From an uncultured Lachnospiraceae bacterium (GTDB lineage: Bacteria > Bacillota > Clostridia > Lachnospirales > Lachnospiraceae): 64,000 nt of DNA. The position numbers and the translations under genes are program-made. How positions within the stretch are numbered: position 1 is the stretch's first letter; every line of letters starts with the position of its first letter. A model generated the notes under the pieces. It did no database searches. It was not told where the DNA came from and saw nothing but the letters and a program-made list of their open reading frames with translations. Below, one piece after another: positions 1-8,801 of the stretch. The DNA is taken from NCBI GenBank assembly GCA_900550285.1, contig URRW01000005.1, positions 40,667 through 104,666 on the forward strand, in the 5' to 3' direction.

Positions 1-924
1 GCCTTCCCTTTTTACATATTCGCACTTGTGCGTCAGCGATTCTGCATCGTCGTAGCTGATAAACGTGGAGCCGTTGAACAGAAACGGCGCTTTCGCCTCG
101 TCGTCCCAGTAGCGGACGTAGCCGTTTTTGTTGATGTACTCCTCTTCCAGCTTATCATAGTTTGGCCCGTACCCGCCGCCGGTCTTTGCCAGCTGCAAAA
201 ATCCGTGATAGCGGTCCGGCACGTCGTCCCATTTTCTCGAATAAAACGCAGCGCCCATCAAAAGCTTTTCCTTCGGGAAGCCTGCGTTTTCAAACAGGCG
301 AAGCGCCTGATCGCAGCTGTTTTTAAAAATATCCCCGGTGGAAGAATACAGCGCCGTGTGATGTCCGGAAAGCGCGTGGAAGCCGCACTTTAAGTCGTAG
401 GTCATCAGGCACACATAATCCAGCACCTCTGCCATCCTTTCCGGCTCGATGCTGTCGATATAATACAGATCCGCGCCCGCTGCGATGGAAACGCTTCCGC
501 CGCCTACAGACTCCATGCCCCGCTTTGCCGCCTCGCACAAAAGCGTGTAATTGTGCCGGTCGTCGGGCGTGCAGTTCATGCCGTTTGACGGGACGCACGG
601 ATATTCCCAGTCAAAGTCCACGCCGTCAAAGCCGTCCTGCGACACGAGGCGCGCGCAGGTTTTTGCCACGTTTTCCCGAAGCTCTTTGGAAGCGCTCACG
701 ACCGTAAACGCGTCCGGCTCCTGCGGAACGACCGACAAAATGATCTTAATGTCCGGGTTCCAGCTGCGCACCTGCTCCATCTGCTTTACAAACGGATGAT
801 AGTCAAATACGATGTCTCCCTCCATCGTCAGCTTGCCGAACGCCACATGGATGTGGGTCAGGATATTTGCCTGCTCCTGTGTCACAACGGAATTCTGTAT
901 CACATACCCCAAAACTTTTTTCAT
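1..924 (-). CDS. GH18 family glycosidase, C-terminus cut by window edge
   Basis: This is a cytoplasmic glycoside hydrolase family 18 protein (chitinase or endo-beta-N-acetylglucosaminidase type); 308 codons are visible and the end lies outside the window. It begins MKKVLGYVIQ with no signal peptide. The family catalytic motif DGVDFDWE is present near residues 100-107, its Glu being the acid/base. The usual upstream SxGG motif reads SVVP here, unlike the second GH18 copy at 7602-8618, which has SVGG. The end of the visible part matches that paralog closely (NGYVRYWDDEAKAP). It is the last gene of the minus-strand run and lies 15 bp after the DUF2264 gene. The substrate is inferred only. Confidence 0.85.
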   Translation of the reverse strand, partial: MKKVLGYVIQNSVVTQEQANILTHIHVAFGKLTMEGDIVFDYHPFVKQMEQVRSWNPDIKIILSVVPQEPDAFTVVSASKELRENVAKTCARLVSQDGFDGVDFDWEYPCVPSNGMNCTPDDRHNYTLLCEAAKRGMESVGGGSVSIAAGADLYYIDSIEPERMAEVLDYVCLMTYDLKCGFHALSGHHTALYSSTGDIFKNSCDQALRLFENAGFPKEKLLMGAAFYSRKWDDVPDRYHGFLQLAKTGGGYGPNYDKLEEEYINKNGYVRYWDDEAKAPFLFNGSTFISYDDAESLTHKCEYVKREG

Positions 925-939
925 CGCTTTTTACCTTTT

Positions 940-2655
940 TTATTTCGTAATCCCTTCCACAAAAATTTCAATTTCCGTCACGCCCACCGGGATTTCATAT
1001 TCAAAATACGGAACCGCCGTGCGCGGGTACAAAAGATTGACATTCGGCTCGCAGTCTGTCCTGCCGGGCTTTCCCGTTCCCTTTAGCAGCGTCAGCCGGC
1101 TGATGCCGAAGCCGTTTTCAATGCCTGCCTGCAGCTGCCCGCCGTCTCCTGCAATCTGATGCGTCTCGTCCGGGTCGCACATCGGCAGCGCAAAGCCGCC
1201 CTCTGCCGCCCTGCAGGCGATCTTCGACGTGATCGTATGCTTTCTGATATGCCCGCCTTCACAAAGCCGCAGCTTTGTTTCCACCGTCACGTCGTCCAGC
1301 GGCTTCCATACGGAAACGATCCGGTCGGGTTCGCACGTCACGCTTTCGCACCTTCTTCTCACATGGTACAGCCCGTCTTTGTAAAAAGCCAGCATGTTGT
1401 CGGGAGCGGTCAGATGCAGCTCGTTGTACGCCCGCGAAACCTGAAAACCAAACGCCGAGGAATAGGCGAATTTCTCATATTTTTCCGCGGTAAACGCAGG
1501 CTCCCAGCCCGCGTACTGCCCGGAGGTCAGCGCCGTCACATAGCCGTCCTTCCCTCTGGAAACAAGCATCCGCGCATGCGGCAGGAAACGCGTTTCTTCC
1601 AGCGCCGGCAGCTCCTCTTCCTCCGCCTGCCAGAACGGATGGTCCTCCGGCAGCGCCAGCATCACAAAGCTTTTAAACGACCAGTAGGGCGAACCGGGCG
1701 CATTGTAGCCCTCGCACATCGTCAGGTTCGGGTACGCATAGCCCAGCGTCAGCTTGTCCTCACAGTCCAGGATCGGCTGGGAAAACCACCAGCGGAAATG
1801 CCGGTTTATAATTCCCTTGACCACGCCCCACGGCATCGCCTCCTCATCTGCAAACGCCAGCGCGCCCCAGAAGCATCCCTGCGCAAACCGGTAGGTCAGG
1901 CTGCGTCCGAAGGGCAGCGCCTCGCCCCTTGTGCCGAACCAGTAAATGAAATCCTTTGCAAAGATCCGCGCCCGCTCCCGGTACGTCCTGCACCTTTCGG
2001 GATCGTCCTTTTCGCAGAGCCCCACATACAGCAGGGAATAAAAGTGCATCGCAAAGGCGATATAATAATCCCTCTGCTGGGTCATGCCGTCCGAATACCA
2101 GCCGTCTCCCCGGTAAAATTCGTCGATCCGGTTCAGATCCTCCTCCAGCCGCTCGCTGCTGTAGCGCATCCCCACGCGCCGCAGCGCGCAGTTGACGAGT
2201 ACCCGGAAAAACCGCCAGTTATTGTCCGGGATCAGATTGTCGTTGATCTGGTAAAGCCATGCGGCAAAATTTTCCTTTGCCTTTTGGCTTAACGGCTCCC
2301 ATATTTTTTCGGGCGTCAGAAGAATGCCGTAGGCAGGCGCAGCCATTTCCACATACGCCTGATGCACGCCGTGATATGTTCCCCAGTATTCCGGGTGGGA
2401 CGGGTCCGTGCCGTTTGTGATCCCTTCGAGCACAATATCATCGAGGCAGCTGTCCTTTCCGCCCTTCCAGTAGGGGACAAGCCCCCAGAGAATACGGGAA
2501 AAGCCTTCCAGCCCCGCCGTGTACTCGCCGTAGGAAACACCCGTACAGCCGGGCATCATGCGCGCCTTCCCTTCCGAATAATATTTTGGAAGCGGTCTGA
2601 TCAGCGCCTCGAACGCCTCCTCGTAATCCTGCCGTGTCTGAAATTTTGTATTCAT
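940..2655 (-). CDS. DUF2264 domain protein
   Basis: This 571-residue protein matches the DUF2264 family along its length (for example RMMPGCTGVSYGEYTAGLEG near the N-terminus and GSPYWSFKSF in the middle). The function of the family is not established; members occur in polysaccharide-utilisation loci and are thought to adopt an alpha/alpha toroid fold like some glycosidases. There is no signal peptide. I start at the ATG at 2655, which follows GGAGGGG by 3 nt; the in-frame codon four residues upstream is TTG and overlaps that ribosome site. It lies between the aminopeptidase and GH18 genes, so a role in breakdown of imported glycans is likely but unproven. Confidence 0.8.
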   Translation of the reverse strand: MNTKFQTRQDYEEAFEALIRPLPKYYSEGKARMMPGCTGVSYGEYTAGLEGFSRILWGLVPYWKGGKDSCLDDIVLEGITNGTDPSHPEYWGTYHGVHQAYVEMAAPAYGILLTPEKIWEPLSQKAKENFAAWLYQINDNLIPDNNWRFFRVLVNCALRRVGMRYSSERLEEDLNRIDEFYRGDGWYSDGMTQQRDYYIAFAMHFYSLLYVGLCEKDDPERCRTYRERARIFAKDFIYWFGTRGEALPFGRSLTYRFAQGCFWGALAFADEEAMPWGVVKGIINRHFRWWFSQPILDCEDKLTLGYAYPNLTMCEGYNAPGSPYWSFKSFVMLALPEDHPFWQAEEEELPALEETRFLPHARMLVSRGKDGYVTALTSGQYAGWEPAFTAEKYEKFAYSSAFGFQVSRAYNELHLTAPDNMLAFYKDGLYHVRRRCESVTCEPDRIVSVWKPLDDVTVETKLRLCEGGHIRKHTITSKIACRAAEGGFALPMCDPDETHQIAGDGGQLQAGIENGFGISRLTLLKGTGKPGRTDCEPNVNLLYPRTAVPYFEYEIPVGVTEIEIFVEGITK

Positions 2656-2680
2656 GTTCCCCTCCAAAAAAAGCGCTTTT

Positions 2681-4093
2681 TTATTCCTGCGCTTCTTTCA
2701 TCATGTAATACAGTGTAGTGACTGCCGCGCCCGTCGCGCCTGTGCTCTCAAAGGCATAGGTCGGGCTGCCACACCATGCGGTTCCCGCGATGTCTAAGTG
2801 GATCCAGGGCTTTCCTTCGCAGAAGCGGCGCAGAAACAGCCCCGCCGTGATCGTGCCGCAGACGCTTCCTCCCATATTTTTTACGGACGCCACGCTGCTG
2901 TCGATCATCCTTTCATGCTCCGGGCCGTAAGGGATCCGCAGATAGCGCTCCGCCGAATGGGGCAGCGCCCTTTCCAAAAGCCCGTAAAATTCGTCGTTGT
3001 CCGAAAGCGCGCCCGCGCACGTATTCCCGAGCATATTCGCAACGGCTCCGGTCAGCGTCGCGATGTCCAAAAGCTTCGTTACGCCCTCGTCCTTTACCGC
3101 ATAGCTGATCGCATCGGACAGCACCAGCCGCCCTTCCGCGTCGGTGTTTAAAATTTCGATCGTCTTGCCCGAATAGCCGGTGATCACGTCGCCGGGCAGA
3201 AGCGCCGACTGGGAGATCCGGTTTTCCGCAAGGGGCAGGCAGGCGGTGATATTGACCTTTAATTTCCGCGCCGCCGCCGCATGGACAGCCGCCGCCACAG
3301 CCGCCGCGCCCGCCATGTCGCTCTTGATGCCCTCCATGGAGCCGGAGCCTTTCAGACAATAGCCGCCGGTATCGCAGGTGATCCCTTTTCCGACCAATCC
3401 GTAAATCTCCTTGCTGTCAGGATCGCCCTTATAGCGCAGCACCACGAGGCAGGGCGGATATTCACTGCTGCCGCCGATGCCTGCCAGCGCGTTCATCTTC
3501 ATGGCGCGCAGCTGGCCGTATACGAGCGTTTCCACCTCCACGCCCGTCCCTTCCATGTATTTTAAGATTTCCCGTTCAAAATCCATCGGGTGCAGGTGGT
3601 TTCCGGGCGTATTTACCATGTTCCGCGTAAAGAGCACGCCGTCCAAAAGCTCCATGCCCTCGTTCCACGCGTCCAGATATTCGTCGTGCACAATCGCCTC
3701 GAATTTGCAGCCCTCTGCGTCCGCAAGCTTTTCGCCCCAGCCGTAGGGATAGCCGCCAAGCCCCAAGCCCAGCGCCGCCGCCGTCACCGCGTCAGGCCCG
3801 AGCTTTTCCGCAAAATACGTCAGGTCTGCGGAGCAGGCTTTGATCTCTAAGCTGCGGCACTTTGCGGCAGCCGCCGCCATGATCTCCTTTACCTGAAGGA
3901 TCCCCAGCTCCTCTTCCTTTCCGCAGCCGACTAAGATCACGATCTGATCGTCCAGCGGAAGCGCCATCACTTCCAGATATTTTCCGTGAAAGACCTTTTC
4001 CAGTCCCATGCGGTAGCTGCGGATGTGAAGATCGTCCTCCCACACAAAATCCATATAGCAGGACTGATCCCTTTTTTCTGTTAAAACAAGCAT
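2681..4093 (-). CDS. M17 family leucyl-type aminopeptidase
   Basis: This 470-residue cytosolic metallo-aminopeptidase would release N-terminal residues from peptides with two metal ions. The C-terminal catalytic half carries the full set of family residues: Lys236 and Asp241 (VGKGITCDTGG), Lys248, Asp259 (KSDMAG), and the signature NTDAEGRL with Asp318, Glu320 and Arg322. The N-terminal 160 residues form the variable macrodomain-like part. A GGAGG site sits 9 nt before the ATG. It follows the YitT gene by 42 bp. An aminopeptidase among glycosidases suggests that the imported substrate includes a peptide part (inference). Confidence 0.9.
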   Translation of the reverse strand: MLVLTEKRDQSCYMDFVWEDDLHIRSYRMGLEKVFHGKYLEVMALPLDDQIVILVGCGKEEELGILQVKEIMAAAAAKCRSLEIKACSADLTYFAEKLGPDAVTAAALGLGLGGYPYGWGEKLADAEGCKFEAIVHDEYLDAWNEGMELLDGVLFTRNMVNTPGNHLHPMDFEREILKYMEGTGVEVETLVYGQLRAMKMNALAGIGGSSEYPPCLVVLRYKGDPDSKEIYGLVGKGITCDTGGYCLKGSGSMEGIKSDMAGAAAVAAAVHAAAARKLKVNITACLPLAENRISQSALLPGDVITGYSGKTIEILNTDAEGRLVLSDAISYAVKDEGVTKLLDIATLTGAVANMLGNTCAGALSDNDEFYGLLERALPHSAERYLRIPYGPEHERMIDSSVASVKNMGGSVCGTITAGLFLRRFCEGKPWIHLDIAGTAWCGSPTYAFESTGATGAAVTTLYYMMKEAQE

Positions 4094-4135
4094 CTTTCCA
4101 TTCCTCCGGCTCTTTCTTTTCCTGTCCGGGCAGCC

Positions 4136-4987
4136 TTATAAAAGCCGCCCGAACTCCTTGCCGATTACATTGTTTGCTTCCGCCACGATGATCAGCGCCT
4201 GCGGATCCACCTCCAGAATCTTCTGGCGGATGTGCGCGCAGTCCGCGCGGCTCGCCGCGCCCATGATCACGCGCTGCGTTTCGCTCGTATAGCCGCCCTC
4301 GCCCTTTAAAATCGTGATGCCTTTCTTTTCTTCCAGAAAGACGCAGCGCACCTTGTCGGTGCATTCGCTCATCACGATCATCAGATCCTTCGAGTTGGAA
4401 TTGTTCACGAGCATATCCATAAACTGTCCGGACATATACACCGTTACCGCCGCATACAAAATGTTGCGGATGTCATGATACACAAATCCGGACGCCAGCA
4501 CGATGCAGATGTTGATCGACGACACAAGCGCACCCACCTTTAACTGCGGGAAGTACCGCTGTACGATCAGCCCGATCATCGTAATGCCGCCGGTATCGGA
4601 ATTGCCCAGATACACAAGGCCAAGCCCCATGCCCATGAACGCGCCTGCAAACAGTGCCGCCAAAAGCGGATCGTCTCCCAGCGCCGGCAGATAAGGCTCC
4701 AGCATATCCGTCATCACGGACAGCCCGATGATGCTGCACGCCGCCCGCGCCGCAAATACCGGCGGGAAGATCTTTTTCCACCAGACAAACGCCAAAATCG
4801 GCAGGCTGAATATGGACGTGAACAGACCGACCGGGAAGCCCGTCACATAGTTTACAAGGATCGCGATACCGCTGGAACCGCCCGGCGCGATGCCGGCAGG
4901 CGCTGCAAAGCAGCGGATGCCGATCGTGTAAAGAAAGATCCCGATCAGGTTTAAAACGATGATCTCAGGAAGCTTTTTTTCCCTCAT
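4136..4987 (-). CDS. YitT family membrane protein (DUF161/DUF2179)
   Basis: The 283-residue protein has five or six hydrophobic segments in its first 190 residues (for example IIVLNLIGIFLYTIGIRCFA near the start) followed by a soluble DUF2179 domain of about 80 residues. It includes the family-typical APGGSSGIAIL and NSDTGGITMIGLI stretches. YitT proteins are widespread Firmicutes inner-membrane proteins of unknown transport function. The stop is one base from the start region of the transglutaminase-like gene's 3' end, so co-transcription is likely. It may move a product of the locus, but nothing in the sequence shows the substrate. Confidence 0.85.
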   Translation of the reverse strand: MREKKLPEIIVLNLIGIFLYTIGIRCFAAPAGIAPGGSSGIAILVNYVTGFPVGLFTSIFSLPILAFVWWKKIFPPVFAARAACSIIGLSVMTDMLEPYLPALGDDPLLAALFAGAFMGMGLGLVYLGNSDTGGITMIGLIVQRYFPQLKVGALVSSINICIVLASGFVYHDIRNILYAAVTVYMSGQFMDMLVNNSNSKDLMIVMSECTDKVRCVFLEEKKGITILKGEGGYTSETQRVIMGAASRADCAHIRQKILEVDPQALIIVAEANNVIGKEFGRLL

Positions 4988-4988
4988 A

Positions 4989-7553
4989 TCAGTTCTCCTG
5001 CTCCGCCAGAAGCTTTCTCATCAGCTCAACGCTTCCGACATTATAGCCCGCGCACGCATAAATGCCGTCCGCGCCCTTTGTCACCGCCGTCATCACGGGC
5101 AGCTTGGAAGCGTCCGTCTCCATGATCTGCGCAACCTTGCCGCAGCCCTCGCCGTCGCCGTAAAACAGGGAGATGCCGGACAGTCTGCCGAGCACTTTTT
5201 TCAGGGTCAGGTTTTCCAGCTCCTGTTTGCCGCGCAGCACTGCCATCAGGCGGCAGCCCGTCTCGTTCCATACCTTTTCACAGTCCAGAAGCTCGTTTAA
5301 CACATGCTCCGTCGGCTCTGCGCCCACGCCCAAAAATGCGAGGATGCAGCCCTTTTCTTCCGTCAGGGAAGCTAAGCTGTGCCCGTTTCCGTCGCCGTCT
5401 GTCAAAACGATGTGTCCCAGCGGGCGGCGTTCCAGATTTTCCAGTCCGTCGCCTTCCCAGCCGATCAGCTCGATCTCTTTTGTCTGTCCCGCCTTTACCT
5501 CAAAGATCTGGGACGCGGTGCGCTGGTCGCCGTTGGGCAGGCGCTTTACGGTCACGAGACGGTAAACGCCCTCTTCCAGAGAAAGGGAAAGCGTCTCTTC
5601 CTCAAAAGGAAGCCCCTCGAAATCCATCGTGATAAATTCGGTATCCTCAAGCCGTCCGATCGTCCAGCCCTGATAATAGTTCCATTTCAATTCCGGATCG
5701 CGCTTTAACACAAGCGTGCCCTTTTCCGCCGCATCCTGATTCAGGCACAGCTTCGCAGGCGTATGGAAGCTTCCGTCCTTCCAGTATTCGGGAAGCATCA
5801 CGCTTCTGTCGATGCGCGCCGGGATGTTTAAGCTGCGGCAAATCGCTGCAAACAGGATCTTTCTGGAAATATCGCTGCCCTGCATGAGCGTCAGGCAGCC
5901 TACGGGAGTGGTGCACACCGTATCGTAGTCCTCCTCTGCCGCATAGTGGATCTTTTCCTCCACAAAATCCCAGATGCGCTCGGGATCCTGTGCAAACGTT
6001 TCCTTCTGCTCTACGGTAAAGTACGCCCTTAAAAAGCTCTTATAGGGACGCAGCTCTTCCAGCAGGATTCTGGGGCAGAGCAGGTCGTTTACATAAACCT
6101 CTTCCGGCAGGTCGCCCCTTTCCACGTTCAGATGGTCTTCCAGCACCGCCGCCTTCAGATCCTTGAAATCCTTCGGAACAAGGCTGTGCAAAAGCTTTGC
6201 GCGGTCGGGATTTCCGTCTTTTTCAAGGAATGCTGTGATCTCAGAGCAGTTCTCGCCCGCAATGCGGATCATCTCTTCCTCTGCGGGATGCGCCTTTGCT
6301 TCCTCGTTTCCAAACGCCGCAAAGCGCTCTTCGCGCATCCGGTTTGCGGCTGCGTTCCTGTCCGCGCCCGCCTGCTCCTGCTCCGCTGTCAGCTTCCCTT
6401 CGCGCACGATATGCTCCTTGGGCGCGCATACAAGGCTTTCCGTTCTTCCTTCCGGCGCCCATGTGGGTACGCCCGTATGTCCGGCAGCCCTCTCACGGTT
6501 TTCGCCGGGCAGCGTCAGCACCAGCTCTGCCTCCGCAGTTTCCAGCACGTCCACTTCCTTCTCCGCAAAAAATCCGTCCTTTTCCGCATGCAAAAGCACG
6601 TCGCCCAGACCGAGGGTGATCCTTACCTCGCCTGCCTCGTCCGCGATGATCGTCGCAGCCGGATAATATTCCGCCATATTCAGCACGCCTGTCCATACCT
6701 TCGCGCCCGCTGCCGGATTGCCTGCCGCATCTTTTACACGGATCGTCAGAAGGCGTGTCTTTGTATAATTGGACGTGTGGTTATGGTAAACCATCAGCCC
6801 TTCCCTGCCGATCATCTCGTCGGACTCGCCCGCAGCGAAATCCCCGAAGGTGCGGCTGTGGATGAGCATTGCGCGTCCCGCAGGACCTACAAACCAACCT
6901 CTGTCCAGCTCCTCCTCCGGCTCGCACGCGCCGAGGAAATGCCACTCGCCGTCCACATAAACCTCAACCCACGCGTGGTTGTCGTCGCAGTGCGCCCAGC
7001 GGGGGGTGTACACCTGACGGGCAGCCAGACCGACGCTTCGAAGCGCCGTTACCGTAAAGGTGGATTCCTCGCCGCAGCGGCCCTTTCCGCAGCGGAACAG
7101 CGTCATCGGGGAAGCGGTACGGGAATCCGTCGCCTGATAAACTGCGTGCTCCTCGCACCAGTAGTTGATCTCGATGACCGCCTCCTTCTGGGACAACCCC
7201 TTGATCCTGTCTTTTAACTGCTCATAGAAAAACGCGCGGCAGTCGCTGATGTCCTCGGAATTGATCCTGTAATAAAGGACATGATGCACGAACAGCTCTT
7301 CCGGCAGCTCCTTACACCATTCCACATTTTCGCGCAGCCACAGCGCATGGCGCACATACGTCAAAAATACGCCAAACTCATACTCCGCCGCATCGCGCAG
7401 GGGCATCGTCCCGTAGAAAAATTTCATCAGCGCAGCCTCATCCGGCGTGCAGCCTGCAAGCCCCTCTTCGATCTTTGTCATGATCGGGGCAAAATATCCT
7501 TTTCTGCTCTCAAAATGCGCTTCCGCATATTCCCGCAAACGTTCTGAAACCAT
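4989..7553 (-). CDS. Large transglutaminase-like (PNGase-superfamily) protein
   Basis: This 854-residue cytoplasmic protein has a transglutaminase-like core at about residues 80-225 with a complete triad: Cys160 (GKGRCGEES), His193 (DNHAWVEV) and an acidic residue in GACEPEE near 211. A carboxypeptidase-regulatory-like beta sandwich follows (about 255-340), then a second, degenerate transglutaminase-like segment near 520-600 (TPVGCLTLMQGSD) and a thioredoxin-like C-terminus. The family includes proteases and peptide:N-glycanases. I chose the ATG at 7553 because AAGGAGG lies 5 nt upstream; a start 12 residues earlier lacks this. With GH18, GH29 and M17 neighbours, deglycosylation or cleavage of glycopeptides is a reasonable hypothesis. 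Confidence 0.75.
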   Translation of the reverse strand: MVSERLREYAEAHFESRKGYFAPIMTKIEEGLAGCTPDEAALMKFFYGTMPLRDAAEYEFGVFLTYVRHALWLRENVEWCKELPEELFVHHVLYYRINSEDISDCRAFFYEQLKDRIKGLSQKEAVIEINYWCEEHAVYQATDSRTASPMTLFRCGKGRCGEESTFTVTALRSVGLAARQVYTPRWAHCDDNHAWVEVYVDGEWHFLGACEPEEELDRGWFVGPAGRAMLIHSRTFGDFAAGESDEMIGREGLMVYHNHTSNYTKTRLLTIRVKDAAGNPAAGAKVWTGVLNMAEYYPAATIIADEAGEVRITLGLGDVLLHAEKDGFFAEKEVDVLETAEAELVLTLPGENRERAAGHTGVPTWAPEGRTESLVCAPKEHIVREGKLTAEQEQAGADRNAAANRMREERFAAFGNEEAKAHPAEEEMIRIAGENCSEITAFLEKDGNPDRAKLLHSLVPKDFKDLKAAVLEDHLNVERGDLPEEVYVNDLLCPRILLEELRPYKSFLRAYFTVEQKETFAQDPERIWDFVEEKIHYAAEEDYDTVCTTPVGCLTLMQGSDISRKILFAAICRSLNIPARIDRSVMLPEYWKDGSFHTPAKLCLNQDAAEKGTLVLKRDPELKWNYYQGWTIGRLEDTEFITMDFEGLPFEEETLSLSLEEGVYRLVTVKRLPNGDQRTASQIFEVKAGQTKEIELIGWEGDGLENLERRPLGHIVLTDGDGNGHSLASLTEEKGCILAFLGVGAEPTEHVLNELLDCEKVWNETGCRLMAVLRGKQELENLTLKKVLGRLSGISLFYGDGEGCGKVAQIMETDASKLPVMTAVTKGADGIYACAGYNVGSVELMRKLLAEQEN

Positions 7554-7601
7554 AATTACCTCCTTTTTGTGCGCGCTCCTTTTCTGCACGCAAAAAAATT
7601 T

Positions 7602-8618
7602 TTATGCGCGGTCTGTTTCCGCACGCAGAAACTCTGTCAGCGTATGGGTCGTATCGCATCCGTACTCCCAGTACATCACGCCGCAGAGGCCTTTTTCCTT
7701 CACATAGGCGATCTTTGCCGCCATGGATTCCGTATCCTCATAGCTGATAAAGGTTTTGCCGTCAAACAGCCACGGCGCTTTCGCCTCGTCGTCCCAATAG
7801 CGGACGAAACCGTTTTTGTCCACATAGTCTGCCAGCAGATCGCCGTAGCTTGCGCCGAAGCCGCCGACCGTCTGTGCCTCCACGCCCAGGCCTTCCCGCA
7901 CGGCAGGCACGCCTTCCCACTTCCGGGCATAAAAGGGAATGCCGATCACGAGCTTTTCAGCCGGGACGCCCGCCTCCATAAAGGCACGCACCGCCTTGTC
8001 TGCGCAGGCGTCGAACAGGTTCCTGCCGCCCGCATACAGCGCCGCATGATGTCCCGTCACCTTCTGGAAGCCGCCCTGCAAGTCATAGGTCATCAGCTGC
8101 ACATAATCCAGATAGGCTGCCGCCTTGTCCATTTCCGTCAGCCGTGTAAAATAGCTGTCGCCGCCTGCCGCGATCGTCACCATTTTTCCTTCGCCAAGAC
8201 TGTCCATCGCTTCCCGCAGCGCTGCCAGAAACAGCGTGAAGTTTACTTTGTCGTCCGCAGAGGACGCGATGCCCGCAACGGACGTCCCGGGATATTCCCA
8301 GTCGATGTCGATGCCGTCCAGACCGTATTCCGCAACGATCTCCTTTGCGGTGTCCGCCGCCAGCTTCCGGCTCTCTTTCGTGGACGCCGCCTGCGAAAAC
8401 CCGTCCGCGCTCCAGCCGCCGACCGACAATACGATCTTCAGCTGCGGATTGATGCTGCGGATGCGTGCAAGGGCAGGCTTTACATCGGGATGATCCCATA
8501 CGGTCTTCCCGTCTACGATGTGCCCGAAGGCAATGTTGATCACATCAAGGCTGCGGACGTCCTCCTCCCGCATTTCTGCCAGATGCCTTGTGCTCACATA
8601 GCCGATCACTTTGTTCAT
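7602..8618 (-). CDS. GH18 family glycosidase
   Basis: This 338-residue protein has an intact GH18 barrel: SVGGW at 65-69 and DGIDIDWE at 101-108, with Glu108 as the expected acid/base. MTYDL, near residue 172, is the third conserved family motif. No signal peptide is present, so it acts in the cytoplasm, probably on oligosaccharides brought in by the adjacent ABC importer. It is clearly a paralog of the truncated gene at 1-924. GH18 covers chitinases and endo-beta-N-acetylglucosaminidases; the sequence alone does not separate them. A terminator-like hairpin lies directly upstream at 8640-8664, so expression may differ from the fucosidase gene before it. Confidence 0.9.
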   Translation of the reverse strand: MNKVIGYVSTRHLAEMREEDVRSLDVINIAFGHIVDGKTVWDHPDVKPALARIRSINPQLKIVLSVGGWSADGFSQAASTKESRKLAADTAKEIVAEYGLDGIDIDWEYPGTSVAGIASSADDKVNFTLFLAALREAMDSLGEGKMVTIAAGGDSYFTRLTEMDKAAAYLDYVQLMTYDLQGGFQKVTGHHAALYAGGRNLFDACADKAVRAFMEAGVPAEKLVIGIPFYARKWEGVPAVREGLGVEAQTVGGFGASYGDLLADYVDKNGFVRYWDDEAKAPWLFDGKTFISYEDTESMAAKIAYVKEKGLCGVMYWEYGCDTTHTLTEFLRAETDRA

Positions 8619-8639
8619 TTTGTCAAATCCCTTTCCTGT

Positions 8640-8664
8640 AAAAAGTGTGCGCCTTAACGCACAC
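8640..8664 (-). terminator. Hairpin with T run between GH29 and GH18 genes
   Basis: The arms at 8645-8651 and 8658-8664 pair perfectly (GTGTGCG with CGCACAC) around a 6-nt loop. On the minus strand they are followed by five T residues. The hairpin sits only about 20 bp upstream of the GH18 start codon. A near-identical hairpin occurs at 15321-15345. Confidence 0.6.
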
Positions 8665-8699
8665 CCACGCTGAGCGCGAGTGCGCCGAACAAAAGAACA

Positions 8700-8739
8700 T
8701 GCCGCACGGCCGTCTGTGGTTTACAGTACCCGTGCGGCA
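8700..8739 (-). terminator. 10-bp stem-loop downstream of the fucosidase gene
   Basis: TGCCGCACGG at 8700-8709 pairs perfectly with 8730-8739 across a 20-nt loop. The T-rich flank is clean on the plus strand (8742-8746) and interrupted on the minus strand. It lies about 60 bp after the fucosidase stop, so it most likely ends or attenuates that transcript. Confidence 0.5.
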
Positions 8740-8801
8740 CATTTTTATTTTATCTCTTCCTTTTCAACGGCAAATCCTCTGCCGACTTTTGCCTTACAGC
8801 A

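Noticed and set aside
1159..2292. Long open frame on the plus strand opposite the DUF2264 gene
   Set aside because: It is the complement of a well-supported gene; its translation is Arg/His/Pro-rich, with no domain or ribosome site. The same holds for 6132-7217, 7569-8657, 24581-25729 and 61613-63241.
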